A stretch of 64,000 bases of DNA from Rhabdobacter roseus (GCF_014202275.1 NZ_JACHGF010000004.1:504463-568462), one strand, 5' to 3'; counted from the stretch's first letter, positions 28,223-37,762 are shown. Notes: a model not told the origin generated them from the letters alone. A program made the numbers and translations.

Positions 28223-28939
28223 TCAGTTCCGGATGATCCGCATTCCGCCGTTGCCCATTTCTTTCATGTACTCGTCCCGGATTTTGTTAAACTCCGCCTC
28301 ACTGACTTTCTTGCCGCCCGAAGGTACCTTCAGGTCGCTGCCCGTGAGTTTTTTTAAACCGAGGCTGGTGGCCGTGTAGATCATTTCGCCTTCGTTGACG
28401 TCCAGCTCCAGAATGAGCCCCGGCAGGCCCCCGTACACGGCCGGGCCGCTGGGGCAGGGAATGGCGTCCGTAAACCAGGCCACGATGGGCTGCTGCCGCT
28501 CGGGCTGGATGTAGGTAGCCTTCAGGCAGTCGTAGCCGTGGATTTTCTTAGACTCTCCCGTGAGCTTCCAGGGTACCTGGCGCAGCGAGTCCTGGATCAG
28601 GAATTTCTGTCCGGCCAGCTCGCGCAGCTCCACGCTCTTCTTTTGCTCAAAGTTACGATAGATTTCGTTTTGTGGTACCCGTATCACCAAGCGTGCGCCG
28701 CCGCTCGCCTCGATGGGCTCGTCGTTGGATTCGATGCTTTTAAACAGCGACTCCCCGCCCCGTACGGCGAGCTGCATCTTATTGGTGCGGAACTCCGGCA
28801 CCATGGCCTTCATGGCTTCGTCGGGCAGGCGACGGTGTACGTTCACTTTCTGGTCGTAGAGCACGATGCCCTCGGTGTTTTGGGCGAGGGCGGTGCCGCC
28901 GCAGAGGGCTAGCAGCAGTCCGGCAAGGTACTTTTTCAT
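28223..28939 (-). CDS. GLPGLI-family exported protein
   Basis: 238 residues. Signal peptide MKKYLAGLLLALCGGTALAQ. The family motif is seen as YGGLPGLILEL, preceded by the typical KIHGYDCLKA and IVAWFTDAIPCPSGP region. GLPGLI proteins are Bacteroidota-specific, of unproven function, and often sit beside TonB-dependent receptors, as here. The gene ends 39 bases before the sensor kinase start and begins 40 bases after the barrel gene stop, so it is inside the same operon. Confidence 0.93.
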   Translation of the reverse strand: MKKYLAGLLLALCGGTALAQNTEGIVLYDQKVNVHRRLPDEAMKAMVPEFRTNKMQLAVRGGESLFKSIESNDEPIEASGGARLVIRVPQNEIYRNFEQKKSVELRELAGQKFLIQDSLRQVPWKLTGESKKIHGYDCLKATYIQPERQQPIVAWFTDAIPCPSGPAVYGGLPGLILELDVNEGEMIYTATSLGLKKLTGSDLKVPSGGKKVSEAEFNKIRDEYMKEMGNGGMRIIRN

Positions 28940-28979
28940 AGGTATTGAATTTAATTAATTGGTGATTCAATGATTTGAT

Positions 28980-31796
28980 TTAAAACTGTTGCATGATGCG
29001 TATTCCGCCCGGCTGCGGCCCCCGCTTAATCCCCAGCGAGTAGGTGAAGCTCAGCAGGAAGTACCTTTGCAAGGAGCGGATCTGCTCGTCCTGCACGAAG
29101 TTGGCCTGCGCCACGCGGTTCACGACCACGTTGCGGTTGAGCAGGTCCACGGCTGAGAGCTTCAGCTCACCCCGCTTGTTTTTGAGCATGGTGCGGGCCA
29201 CCGAGGCATTCCAGAGAGGTACCTGCTGGCTGAAGTCGGAGTCGGGAAAATGGTAAATGGCGTAGTCGAAGGTGGAGCTCAGCGTAAGTACCTTGCCCAG
29301 GCGCCAGTTGGCTTCCAGGTCGTAGTTTTGATTGGTAAAGCGCTGGTTCAGAGTGGTATTGAGCGAGTAGGCGGTTTGGTTGTAGGTGAGGCGGGCGCTG
29401 GCCGTCAGGTCAAAGCTTTCCTTGTAGCGGTACTCCAGCCGGAGCGTGTTCCGGCTCACCAGGCGGCGGGTCTGGTTGTCCTGGCCGTTGACGGGCGTGA
29501 TGGAGCGGTTGTAGAGCAAATTGGTACTGAGGTTCACGCGGGTATTGAGCGGCCGGATGCGAAAGCCCTTGGCTACGTCACCCATGAGGCTGTAGTCATT
29601 CCGGACGTTGACGGGCCGGAAGGTGCGTACCAGGTCGGCGTCGATCTGCTGGCTGTCGGTGAGGCGGTTGGCCGTGTAGGTGAAGCTCACGAAGCCAAAC
29701 AAATTGCTGAATTTTAGTTGGTTGAAATCAAAAAACTGCAGCCGGAGGCGGTGGTTGTACTCGGGCCGTAGCGCCGGGTTACCCACGTACACGTTGAGCG
29801 GATCGGTGTTGTCCACGACGGGCGAGAGCTGCTGAATACTCGGCTCACGTACGTCGGTGTCATAGGTAAGGTTGAGGTTACGGGTATTGGTGAAGTTGTA
29901 CTGAAAGCGGGCGTTGGGCAGGGCGTTTACAAAGCTCCGTTCGATGTTCGTGTCCTGCTGTACAAGTACCCCTTTCAGCGACGACTGCTGCACGCTCAGG
30001 CCCACCGAGGCGTTGTAGGTAGTTTGGGTGGTACGCAAGTTGAAGCCGCCGCGCTGGTAGGTGAAGTCGTTCCGAAACTGGTTGCTGAGCGGGGCGTTGA
30101 GCCGCCGGGTGCGTCCTTCGTCGAGCAGATCGTACACGCGCCGGTCTACCTCGTTGAGCGCTTTTTGCCAGGCGTAGTTGAGCTCCAGGTACTTGCGTTG
30201 GCCCAGCGGCTCGGTATAAGCGAGCGTCAGGCCGTAGTTTTGGCGGTCGTTGGTTTGCTCGTTTTCCTGGCGCAGGGTATCGGCGCGCGTCGGCGTGCTG
30301 CTGTTGTTCCCAAAGAAGCGGTTGAGGGCGTGGAGGGTACCTTGGCGGTCGCTCTGGTCGAGGCCCAGGCTGAGGTTGCTGGACAGCGTGCGGCCCTTCT
30401 TGCGGAAGCGGTGCCGAAAGAGCAGGTCGGAGTTCAGGCGCAGGCCGTCGCCCTGCGAGGAGGTCGTGCGCAGGCCTTCGTTTTCGAGCTGGCCGTCGGC
30501 CCCGAAGGCGCGGCTCTCCCCGCGCACGCGGGCGGTGGTCTGGCGGTAGTCGAAGCGGTTGGTCCAGCGAATGGAGTTGGCCGAATCGATCTTCTGGTCC
30601 AGCACCAGGTTCATCCGGTGCGTGGCGTTGCCGGTATGCTGGGCGTTTTGCTGGGTACTGCCAAAGGTACGACCGGGCAGGAAAGTCTGGCGGTTGATGC
30701 GCTGGTCGACGTTCTGGCCCAGCTGGTTGTAGAAATAGCTGCCGTTGACCTCGGTTTTGGGCGTAAGCTGGTTGTTGAAGTTGACGCCCCCGGCCCAGTT
30801 GGTGAGGTAGCCGTTGGTGCGGCCGCCGAGGTTGAGCGGGATCTCGTTGTCGCCGTCGCCGTTGATCTGAATCCGCACACCGCCCTGGCCCGACATCATC
30901 CGCTGCGCTGCGCCGGTAAAGTTGAGGTAGTCGTCGGTCGAGAAACCCTGCTGGTTCACGTTATTCCCCATGCCCAGGAAGGACAGCTGCTTGGTTTTGG
31001 AAAAGCGGTTTAGGTTGCCGCGCAGCGCGTAGCGGTGGTTGGGCCCGCCACCGCCCGTCAGGTTGCCGAAGGTCATGTTTTTCTTTTCTTCCTTCAGCGT
31101 GAGGTTGATGGTCTTCTCGCGCTGGCCGTCGTCAATGCCCGTAAACTGCGCCTGGTCCGACTTGCGGTCCAGTACCTGTACCTTGTCGATAGCGTCGGCG
31201 GGTAGGTTGCGGGTGGCTATTTTGGGGTCGCGGCCAAAAAACTCCTTGCCGTCTACGGTGACGCGCTGTACCTGCTGGCCCTGGGCGCGTACGGTGCCGT
31301 CGCGCTCTACCTCCACGCCCGGCAGGCGCTTGAGCAGGTCCTCCACCACGGCGTTGGGCTGCACCTTGAACGAGTCGGCATTGTATTCGATGGTATCCTG
31401 CCGGATTTGGACCGGTGCCCGCTCACCCCGTACCACTACCTCCTGTAGGTCTTTCGGAAAGGGTACTAGCGACAAGGTGCCTAGCTCCAGCGTCGGCTCC
31501 GCCAGTACTTCGATGCGCTGGCGGTAAGGCTGAAGGCCCACGAAGGTAACCTGGAGCAGGTACCCTTCGTTGCTTACATTTTTAAATTCAAAGCGCCCGT
31601 TGGCCTGCGAACGCCCAAAGGAAACCAGCGACGAGTCGCGCCCGCTGAGCAGCATCACGGTTGCTCCTTCGAGCGGCCGACTGGCCGAGTCAAGTACTAC
31701 GCCCTGCAGGCTGATCTTTGCCGGATGTTGGGCCAGTAGCGGCCTGCCGAGCCCGAAGAGAAGCAGGAGCATTAAGAAAAAGGAAAGGTTTTTCAT
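28980..31796 (-). CDS. TonB-dependent-receptor-like outer-membrane beta-barrel protein
   Basis: 938 residues. Signal peptide (MKNLSFFLMLLLLFGLGRPLLAQ), a carboxypeptidase-regulatory-like domain (KISLQGVVLDSASRPLEGATVMLL), a plug with DLLKRLPGVEVERDGTVRAQGQQVQRVTVDGKEFFG, and a long barrel of the OMP_b-brl_3 type. This is not the SusC class: there is no SusD partner and the plug motif is the LPGVEV type. First gene of a run with GLPGLI, sensor kinase and response regulator. It may import peptides or metals or sense envelope state; the substrate is unknown. Confidence 0.92.
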   Translation of the reverse strand: MKNLSFFLMLLLLFGLGRPLLAQHPAKISLQGVVLDSASRPLEGATVMLLSGRDSSLVSFGRSQANGRFEFKNVSNEGYLLQVTFVGLQPYRQRIEVLAEPTLELGTLSLVPFPKDLQEVVVRGERAPVQIRQDTIEYNADSFKVQPNAVVEDLLKRLPGVEVERDGTVRAQGQQVQRVTVDGKEFFGRDPKIATRNLPADAIDKVQVLDRKSDQAQFTGIDDGQREKTINLTLKEEKKNMTFGNLTGGGGPNHRYALRGNLNRFSKTKQLSFLGMGNNVNQQGFSTDDYLNFTGAAQRMMSGQGGVRIQINGDGDNEIPLNLGGRTNGYLTNWAGGVNFNNQLTPKTEVNGSYFYNQLGQNVDQRINRQTFLPGRTFGSTQQNAQHTGNATHRMNLVLDQKIDSANSIRWTNRFDYRQTTARVRGESRAFGADGQLENEGLRTTSSQGDGLRLNSDLLFRHRFRKKGRTLSSNLSLGLDQSDRQGTLHALNRFFGNNSSTPTRADTLRQENEQTNDRQNYGLTLAYTEPLGQRKYLELNYAWQKALNEVDRRVYDLLDEGRTRRLNAPLSNQFRNDFTYQRGGFNLRTTQTTYNASVGLSVQQSSLKGVLVQQDTNIERSFVNALPNARFQYNFTNTRNLNLTYDTDVREPSIQQLSPVVDNTDPLNVYVGNPALRPEYNHRLRLQFFDFNQLKFSNLFGFVSFTYTANRLTDSQQIDADLVRTFRPVNVRNDYSLMGDVAKGFRIRPLNTRVNLSTNLLYNRSITPVNGQDNQTRRLVSRNTLRLEYRYKESFDLTASARLTYNQTAYSLNTTLNQRFTNQNYDLEANWRLGKVLTLSSTFDYAIYHFPDSDFSQQVPLWNASVARTMLKNKRGELKLSAVDLLNRNVVVNRVAQANFVQDEQIRSLQRYFLLSFTYSLGIKRGPQPGGIRIMQQF

Positions 31797-32245
31797 GGCT
31801 AAAAGTACCTGTGGCTGGGAGGGAAATAAGACGCAACAAAGGTACCCGCCCGTAGCCAGGAACTAGGTTAATCGTCCTTGCAACAAGGTTAATTAAGGTT
31901 AAAAGGGGAGTGAGTGGAAATGGGTAGTGGTCAGAGTGGCTACAGCTTGGATACCGCCCAGGTTTAGAAAGATAGAACTCCGCTTTTTTTGCCGAAATAG
32001 GGGCCGGCTGCGGGACTATTTCAAATCACCGGTTTGTATTCATCCATAACCTTCCTATTTTTACGTACCAATCAGAAAAACAGTAGTAAGTACTTGCTTT
32101 TAAGTACCTTGGCCGGGCCTCAGCCGCTCTTGTGCAGGGAATTAATTATACCTACCTTTAGTTTGACTTTTTGGCGCAGCAGGCTACCAGGAAGCGTAGG
32201 CAGGAGGACGGGGCGAGAGTATTTAAATAATTGATTAACAAACCT
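31797..32245. other. Divergent intergenic region
   Basis: 449 bases between the barrel gene (minus) and the TPR-kinase gene (plus). It contains the candidate plus-strand promoter at 32129 and, for the minus strand, TACCTTTG at 31844-31837 without a good -33 partner. A 66-residue open frame at 32034 lacks any recognisable feature and is treated as chance. Confidence 0.55.
32129..32160 (+). promoter_or_regulatory. Candidate promoter of the TPR-kinase gene
   Basis: CTTG (32129-32132), 20 bases, TACCTTTA (32153-32160). One mismatch in each box from the TTTG / TAnnTTTG pattern, with the right spacing. The leader would be about 80 bases. Confidence 0.45.
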
Positions 32246-34363
32246 ATGGTAAAAATTTACAAGTATTTTTTCAGGGGCTCGGCGGGCACTTGTATACTTT
32301 CATTTTGCCTGGGGTTGTGTATGGTGTCGTGCGATTCGGGGTTTCAGCGCAATCCTGACCATATCGCTTACGTAGATAGTATTCAGGAACTAGCGCTTCG
32401 AAATTTCGATAAAAACCCTGACGCCGCGAAGGCTTTTTTCGACTCAGCCTATAACCTGATCGACCGGCCCGGAGTGGGCGCCCAAATCCGGAAATATGCG
32501 TTCCTGGGCGGCAAGTACTACCTCGAGCGCAAAGACTACCCCAACGCCATTGCCTACCTGGACAGCATCCCCCTGACGCTGGCTACCGAAGAGCTCAAGC
32601 AGAAGTACATGCTGGAGTACGTCATGGCTATTTTTCGGAAAGGGGACGTACTCTTTGAGTATAAAAAGTACCACGAGGCCTACCAGCACTACTACCGGGG
32701 GAAGATGATGGCCGAAACGGTGCTGGACCGCTGCGTTCAGAGCCAATATACCTACCGGCTCGGGATGGTGAGCTACAAACAGGGTAAGTTTGTGGATGCG
32801 GCTTCTAATTTTAAGCAGTGTTTTGAAGATGCCTCCTTCTGCCAGCCTGATTTCACCAACTTCGCTTTGCGCCAAGAGGTACTTAGCAATACCGCCCTTA
32901 GCTACGCCCGGGCAGGCATGCTTGACAGTGCGGTTTACTACAGCAAGGCGGCGTTGGCGTACATCCGGGAAAATGAAAAAGTGTACCCCGACCGGAAGGA
33001 GTACCTAGCCCGGGCCAAAGGAGTGGTGTATGGCAACCAGGCCGACCTTTACACCAAAACCGGACGAACCGCCATCGCGGAAGATTTGCTGAAAAAGAGC
33101 ATAGCTATCAACAGCCAGCCCGGATTTGACAACCACGACGCCCAGGTTTCCTTATTAAAGCTAGGAAATCTGTACCTGGAAACCAACCAGTTGGCCAACG
33201 TTCGGGTAGTGGCTGAAAGCCTGGCGACCTCGCTGGATACCATCAAAAGCCTGGTGGTGGAAGCCCGGCTTCACAAGCTCAACTGGGGCTACTACGACCG
33301 CCTGCAACAGCCCGACCGCGCCTATAAGTACCTCAGAGAGTACATGCTGCTGAACGATTCGCTGGAGCGAGCCAACAAAGACCTGGTGACCGCCGATGTG
33401 TACAAGGAGTTTGAGCGGATCGAGCAGCAGTACCAGTACAACTTGCTCAGCAAAGAGAATGAATTAAAAAAAGTATATCTCTACATTGCCATCCTGGTAG
33501 CGGTCATGATTTTGGTGATCCTGCTGCTGCTCGTTCGAAACTGGCAAACTACCCGGCGCAACGTAGCGGAGCTGACGCGCCTCAACAAGCAGGAGACCTT
33601 CCAGAACATGCAGTTGGAGCAGGCTACGGCCGATCTGCGCGAAATCAACGACAACAAGGACCGGATTCTGAAGGTCGTGGCCCACGACCTGCGCAATCCC
33701 ATCGGGGCCATTGGTACCATCGCGATGCTCCTGCTGCAGGAAGCCCAGCTCTCCAAAGAGCACGCCGAACTGGTGGAGCTGGCCCAGGAGTCGAGCCAGC
33801 ACGCGATCAAGATGATCAATGATTTGCTCACAACCAACCTCAACAACCGCCCCGCCGACATGAAGAAAGAGTGGGTAGATGTGCAGGCGCTGATCTACCA
33901 GTGCGTGGATACCCTGCGGTTTAAAGCGGAGGAGAAACATCAGCGTATCGAGCTGATCCTGGACGAGCCCGTTCGGCTTTTGGTAGACCGCGAAAAGGTG
34001 TGGCGGGTACTGAGCAACCTGCTCACCAATGCCATTAAGTTCAGCCCCACGGAGGGCGTGATCCGCCTGAAAGCGGAGCAAATCGACCAGACGTTCCGGC
34101 TCACCGTGCAGGATGCGGGCATCGGGATTCCGGAACATCTGAAGGAAAAAGTATTTCAGGCGTTCTCGGAAGCCAAGCGAAAAGGTACCCACGGGGAGCC
34201 TTCCTTTGGGCTGGGGCTGTCTTTTTCCAAGCAAATCATTGAGGCGCACCAGGGGGTTATCTGGTTTGAGAGCGAGCCGGGCCAGGGCACTACCTTCTAC
34301 ATCGAGCTACCCGCCGAGCCCCAGGCCGTTGAGGCGGCCTCTACCGCTACCTATAATTCTTAG
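32246..34363 (+). CDS. TPR-containing sensor histidine kinase, probable lipoprotein-type N-terminus
   Basis: About 705 residues. The N-terminus has a hydrophobic run ending CMVSCDSG, which can be read as a lipobox, then some 350 residues of TPR-like helical repeats (AFDSAYNLI, YRLGMVSYKQGKFVDAASNFKQC, ALAYIRENEKVYPDRKEYLARAKGVVYGNQADLYTKTGRT). A transmembrane helix follows (VYLYIAILVAVMILVILLLLV), then a coiled coil, HisKA (VVAHDLRNPIGAIG) and HATPase (NLLTNAIKFSP, DAGIGIPE, GLGLSFS). No response regulator gene is next to it. ATG 32246 is preferred over a TTG at 32231. Confidence 0.92.
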   Translation: MVKIYKYFFRGSAGTCILSFCLGLCMVSCDSGFQRNPDHIAYVDSIQELALRNFDKNPDAAKAFFDSAYNLIDRPGVGAQIRKYAFLGGKYYLERKDYPNAIAYLDSIPLTLATEELKQKYMLEYVMAIFRKGDVLFEYKKYHEAYQHYYRGKMMAETVLDRCVQSQYTYRLGMVSYKQGKFVDAASNFKQCFEDASFCQPDFTNFALRQEVLSNTALSYARAGMLDSAVYYSKAALAYIRENEKVYPDRKEYLARAKGVVYGNQADLYTKTGRTAIAEDLLKKSIAINSQPGFDNHDAQVSLLKLGNLYLETNQLANVRVVAESLATSLDTIKSLVVEARLHKLNWGYYDRLQQPDRAYKYLREYMLLNDSLERANKDLVTADVYKEFERIEQQYQYNLLSKENELKKVYLYIAILVAVMILVILLLLVRNWQTTRRNVAELTRLNKQETFQNMQLEQATADLREINDNKDRILKVVAHDLRNPIGAIGTIAMLLLQEAQLSKEHAELVELAQESSQHAIKMINDLLTTNLNNRPADMKKEWVDVQALIYQCVDTLRFKAEEKHQRIELILDEPVRLLVDREKVWRVLSNLLTNAIKFSPTEGVIRLKAEQIDQTFRLTVQDAGIGIPEHLKEKVFQAFSEAKRKGTHGEPSFGLGLSFSKQIIEAHQGVIWFESEPGQGTTFYIELPAEPQAVEAASTATYNS

Positions 34364-34366
34364 GAA

Positions 34367-34412
34367 AATCCGGCTGAGGTACTTTACAAAGAAAAAGTAC
34401 CTCAGCCGGATT
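34367..34412. terminator. Bidirectional terminator, 19-base perfect stem
   Basis: Arms AATCCGGCTGAGGTACTTT (34367-34385) and its exact complement (34394-34412) around an 8-base loop, between the convergent kinase and GH125 genes. The loop-proximal part is again AGGTACTTT. Confidence 0.88.
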
Positions 34413-34435
34413 CAGTAGGGGAGAACGACCCTTTG

Positions 34436-35863
34436 CTAGTACACCTTAGCCAGCAGCTGCGGGTGCGTTTTTTCCAGCGTGAGCAGCAGCTCGCCAAAGA
34501 GCGTATTGACCCACGCAAACCACTTGCGGGTAAACTTCGTGGCGTCGTCTTTATCAAACGACTCGTGCATGAAGCCCGTACCGGCGTGGGTTGTTTTGAG
34601 GAGCCGCAGCTGTGCTTCAATCTCCGGGGTACTGGTAGACGTCATGGCGCGGGCAATGATCCCCATGGGCCAGATCTGGTCCACCAGCGTGTGCGGACTA
34701 CCCAGGCCTTCGCCGGCTTGGCCCCGGAAGAAGTACGGGTTGTCTTCGCTGAGTATGAACTTGCGCGTATTCTGGTAAATTGGGTCTTTCACCGGCAGCG
34801 CCCCCAGGTACGGCAGGCTGATGAGCCCCGGAATCCCGGCGTCGTCCATGAGCAGGTAGTTGCCAAAGCCGTCTACCTCGAAGGCGTAGATCTTTCCGTA
34901 CTTGGGGTGCGGGTACACGGCGTACTTTTTCAGGGCCGCTTCTACCTCCGTCGCCAGCGCCCGAAACTCCTGCGCCAGCGCCGCATCGCGGTGAACTACC
35001 TCCAGAAGCTCCGCTACCTGCCGGAACGAAATGACCGCAAAAAAATTGGACGGAATAAAAAACGGGTAGATGGTGGCGTCGTCCGAAGGCCGGAAGATGT
35101 TGGCGATCAGCCCCACGGGCCGGATCGGGTTGCCGTAGCCGTTGCCGGGTACGGTGTCCGTCGACCAGGACGTGACGCGTCCAAAGCGGTACGGCCCGCG
35201 CCCCTCTTTGCGCTGCTGCTCCCGGCAGGTTTGCAGCACCAGGCTCATGGCCTGCTTCCAGTCGGGGTCGAGCGGGCGCGTATCGCCGGTGGTTTTCCAG
35301 TAGTGGTAGGCCAGCCGGATGGCGTAGCAGAGCGAGTCCAGCTCCCACTTGCGCTCGTGCAGCATGGGTTTCATGGCCGTGGCGTCCTTGGACCACTCGC
35401 TCTCGCGCGGCTGGTCGTAGAAGGCGTTGGCGTACGGGTCGATGAGGATGCAGGCCGTCTGGCGGTTGATGAGCCCCGCCACCAGGTGCTGTAGCTTGGC
35501 GTCCTGCTTCATGAGGGGCAGGTAGGGCCACACCTGCGCGGTGCTGTCGCGGAGCCACATGGCGTCGATGTCGCCCGTAATGACGAAGGTATCCGGTTTA
35601 TCTTCAATGGTTTTGAAATGGACCGTCGTATCAAGCGTATTGGGAAAACAATTCTCAAACATCCAGGCCAGCTCCGGATCTTTGATGACCTGCTTCATGC
35701 GCTCGATGGTGGCCTCCACCGCCGTACTGGAAAAATTCCGCTTTTCGGCCGGTACCCGCACCGTCGGGAAGTCGGCGGGGGTACTTTGCGCCACCGACCA
35801 GCCTGCCGCCGCCACGCCCAAGGTAGCCAGGGTACTTTGTTGCAAAAAGGTTCTGCGCTGCAT
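34436..35863 (-). CDS. Glycoside hydrolase family 125, exo-alpha-1,6-mannosidase
   Basis: 475 residues, the normal size for GH125 (formerly DUF1237), metal-independent exo-alpha-mannosidases with an (alpha/alpha)6 barrel. The Tat-like signal [22 protein letters not shown] sends it out of the cytoplasm. Family blocks include [67 protein letters not shown] and [16 protein letters not shown]. It probably trims alpha-mannosides from N-glycan-like or yeast mannan-like material. It is single, with no mannan loci next to it apart from the HGSNAT-like gene 384 bases upstream. Confidence 0.93.
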   Translation of the reverse strand: MQRRTFLQQSTLATLGVAAAGWSVAQSTPADFPTVRVPAEKRNFSSTAVEATIERMKQVIKDPELAWMFENCFPNTLDTTVHFKTIEDKPDTFVITGDIDAMWLRDSTAQVWPYLPLMKQDAKLQHLVAGLINRQTACILIDPYANAFYDQPRESEWSKDATAMKPMLHERKWELDSLCYAIRLAYHYWKTTGDTRPLDPDWKQAMSLVLQTCREQQRKEGRGPYRFGRVTSWSTDTVPGNGYGNPIRPVGLIANIFRPSDDATIYPFFIPSNFFAVISFRQVAELLEVVHRDAALAQEFRALATEVEAALKKYAVYPHPKYGKIYAFEVDGFGNYLLMDDAGIPGLISLPYLGALPVKDPIYQNTRKFILSEDNPYFFRGQAGEGLGSPHTLVDQIWPMGIIARAMTSTSTPEIEAQLRLLKTTHAGTGFMHESFDKDDATKFTRKWFAWVNTLFGELLLTLEKTHPQLLAKVY

Positions 35864-36247
35864 AAGATCGAATGGCTAAGAGATTTCTTAAAAAAATTTA
35901 AGAATACAAAGTAACGTATTTTTTCCAGCGAAATGAAGTACCCCGCCGAGCAATACGTTATTTTGAGCTACTTTGTTTTTTTACCAAAAACGCCAGGAAA
36001 GAAAAACAAGACCAGGTACCTCTGGCAGGTACTTTGTAGCAGAGGGCTCGGGGCATAGGGTACTTTGTGGCAGGAAGTTTCGGGCGTGGGGTACTTTAGT
36101 TTGGGGCGTAGGGGTACTTTAAATTGAACTAAGCGTTTCTTGGCCGCATAGCGGTCAAATGTTTGTAGGTGGCTGTAGTGGAGAAAAGCCCGCGCGCGTG
36201 CCTTGAGGTACGTAATCATTATGCGGCCCCTAAGCACCTTATTCGCC
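35864..36247. other. Intergenic region dense in GTAC words
   Basis: 384 bases between two minus-strand genes. It contains at least seven GTAC tetramers between 35938 and 36212, mostly as GGTACTTT or AGGTACCT, where fewer than two would be expected by chance. A 89-residue open frame across it shows no recognisable feature and is full of these words, so I do not call a gene. Confidence 0.6.
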
Positions 36248-37513
36248 CTACACTTTAAACACCAACCGCCGACGATAAAGTACGTACAGGATCACAAACC
36301 AAAATAGCAGGTAGAGCAGCGCCCAGGCCAGCGACGCCTGGAGGGGATTGGAGAAATGCGGCACGAGCCGGAAATCATAAAGGTAGCTTTGCAAGCTGAC
36401 GGACTCCGGCTGAGCGGGCGAAGGTACCTGGATGCTGCCCAGCACCCGCGGAATAACGCCCGAAAAGAAAAACACCACGATGGGATTGAGCCCAAAAATA
36501 ACGAAGGGAAGCGTCCAGCGGGTGTAGCCGCGCAGGTCGATGATCCAGTACAAAGTACCCAGCACCAGCAGCGCTAGCCCGGCGGCGTACAATACGTAGG
36601 AGCTCGTCCAGAGGGCTTTGTTGATGGGAAAAACCGTCCCCCACAGCCAGCCGAGCGCGATGCCACCCAGTGCCGCCGCCAGCAGGTAGGCGGTCTTTTG
36701 GTTTTTGGAAAGGGTACTCTGGAGCAAAGTACCCGTGAGCAGCCCGGCGATGCCCGTCGCTACCGCCGGGAGGGTACTTAGGAGGCCTTCGGGGTCCCAG
36801 GTTTTGGAGACAGACCAGAGGTGGCCCGGCAGCAGTAGGTTGTCCAGCCAGGCGGCCAGGTTGATGCCTTTGTCGAGGTTGGCCGGGCCGAAGCCCGGTA
36901 CCGGCACGAGCGTCATCAGCGCCCAGTAGATCAGTAAAATGGCTACACCCATAAGTACCTGCGTGGCGGTACTTGTGGTCAGGTACAGCAGCGAGACCAG
37001 CAGGTACACCAGCGCGATGCGCTGCAAAACCCCCGGAATCCGCACCGTACTGTAGGCCTCGAAGCCGCCAAAGGCCAGGAGCATCATGAGTGCGAAAATA
37101 CCCAGCGCCACGTAGAGCTGGCGCTTTTTGTCGTATTCGCCAAAGAGCGCTACCACCACCAAGGCCGTTAGGGCCAGGCGGATACCCAGCAGCGGCAGAC
37201 CGGTAAGGCCGAAAAAGGTTATTTTGGAGAAGAAATTCAGGAATAAACCCAGCGAAAAAATGCGGAGCGCGCGGGTGAGCAGCCGCTGGAAGGTACCCGA
37301 AGTAAGTACCCGCCGGGGCGTGGAAAGTACCGTGGTGATGCCCACAATGAACAGGAAAGTCGGAAAGACCAGGTCCGTGGGTGTGCAGCCGTGCCATTCG
37401 GCGTGCAGCAGCGGCGGGTACACGTGCTCCCAGCTACCGGGATTGTTCACAATGGTCATGAGCATGATCGTGAGGCCACGCAGCACATCCAGCGAAAGCA
37501 GGCGATTTTTCAT
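36248..37513 (-). CDS. HGSNAT-like (DUF5009) membrane acyltransferase
   Basis: 421 residues with about ten transmembrane helices. The N-terminal block RLLSLDVLRGLTIMLMTIVNNPG, followed by WHGCTPTDLVFPTFLFIVG, is the signature of the heparan-alpha-glucosaminide N-acetyltransferase/DUF5009 family. Human HGSNAT moves acetyl groups across the membrane onto glucosamine; bacterial members are common near glycan-degrading genes, where they are thought to acetylate an aminosugar. The acceptor here is unknown. Upstream 249 bases are the most GTAC-dense stretch of the window. Confidence 0.88.
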   Translation of the reverse strand: MKNRLLSLDVLRGLTIMLMTIVNNPGSWEHVYPPLLHAEWHGCTPTDLVFPTFLFIVGITTVLSTPRRVLTSGTFQRLLTRALRIFSLGLFLNFFSKITFFGLTGLPLLGIRLALTALVVVALFGEYDKKRQLYVALGIFALMMLLAFGGFEAYSTVRIPGVLQRIALVYLLVSLLYLTTSTATQVLMGVAILLIYWALMTLVPVPGFGPANLDKGINLAAWLDNLLLPGHLWSVSKTWDPEGLLSTLPAVATGIAGLLTGTLLQSTLSKNQKTAYLLAAALGGIALGWLWGTVFPINKALWTSSYVLYAAGLALLVLGTLYWIIDLRGYTRWTLPFVIFGLNPIVVFFFSGVIPRVLGSIQVPSPAQPESVSLQSYLYDFRLVPHFSNPLQASLAWALLYLLFWFVILYVLYRRRLVFKV

Positions 37514-37762
37514 AAAGGCAAAGTACCCGAGGAGGTTTCGGTTGGTAGGTCAAGAAGTACTTGCGAGTAATATACCACAAAAGTACCTGCCATACTACGT
37601 CAGCGGGGGGTACTTGTACTACTGCCCGGTACCTTTGGACCCACAAAGAAGGAAAGTACCCCATGAAGTGAAACAAAAGTACCCCCAAAATACAAGGCCC
37701 AAGTACCCTTTGCTCGAAACGTAGGTACCCCTTTGCTCCATGCCCTCTGCTACAAAGTACCT
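37514..37762. repeat. Spacer with 11 GTAC words in 249 bases
   Basis: GTAC occurs at 37523, 37557, 37583, 37610, 37616, 37629, 37656, 37679, 37703, 37725 and 37757. About one is expected. Seven of them are in the context AAGTACC or its complement. There is no fixed period and no longer shared unit, so this is not a tandem repeat. No gene is seen. Confidence 0.8.

Noticed and set aside
30024..31013. 329-codon plus-strand open frame
   Set aside because: Antisense to the TonB-type barrel gene; long antisense frames arise from its GC-rich codon use. Composition is Val/Ala/Gly-rich without any domain.
35968..36237. 89-codon minus-strand open frame
   Set aside because: No recognisable feature, in a spacer full of GTAC words, no sensible start context.
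37514..37762. CRISPR-like or tandem repeat from regular GTAC spacing
   Set aside because: Intervals vary from 6 to 34 bases and no longer unit is shared.
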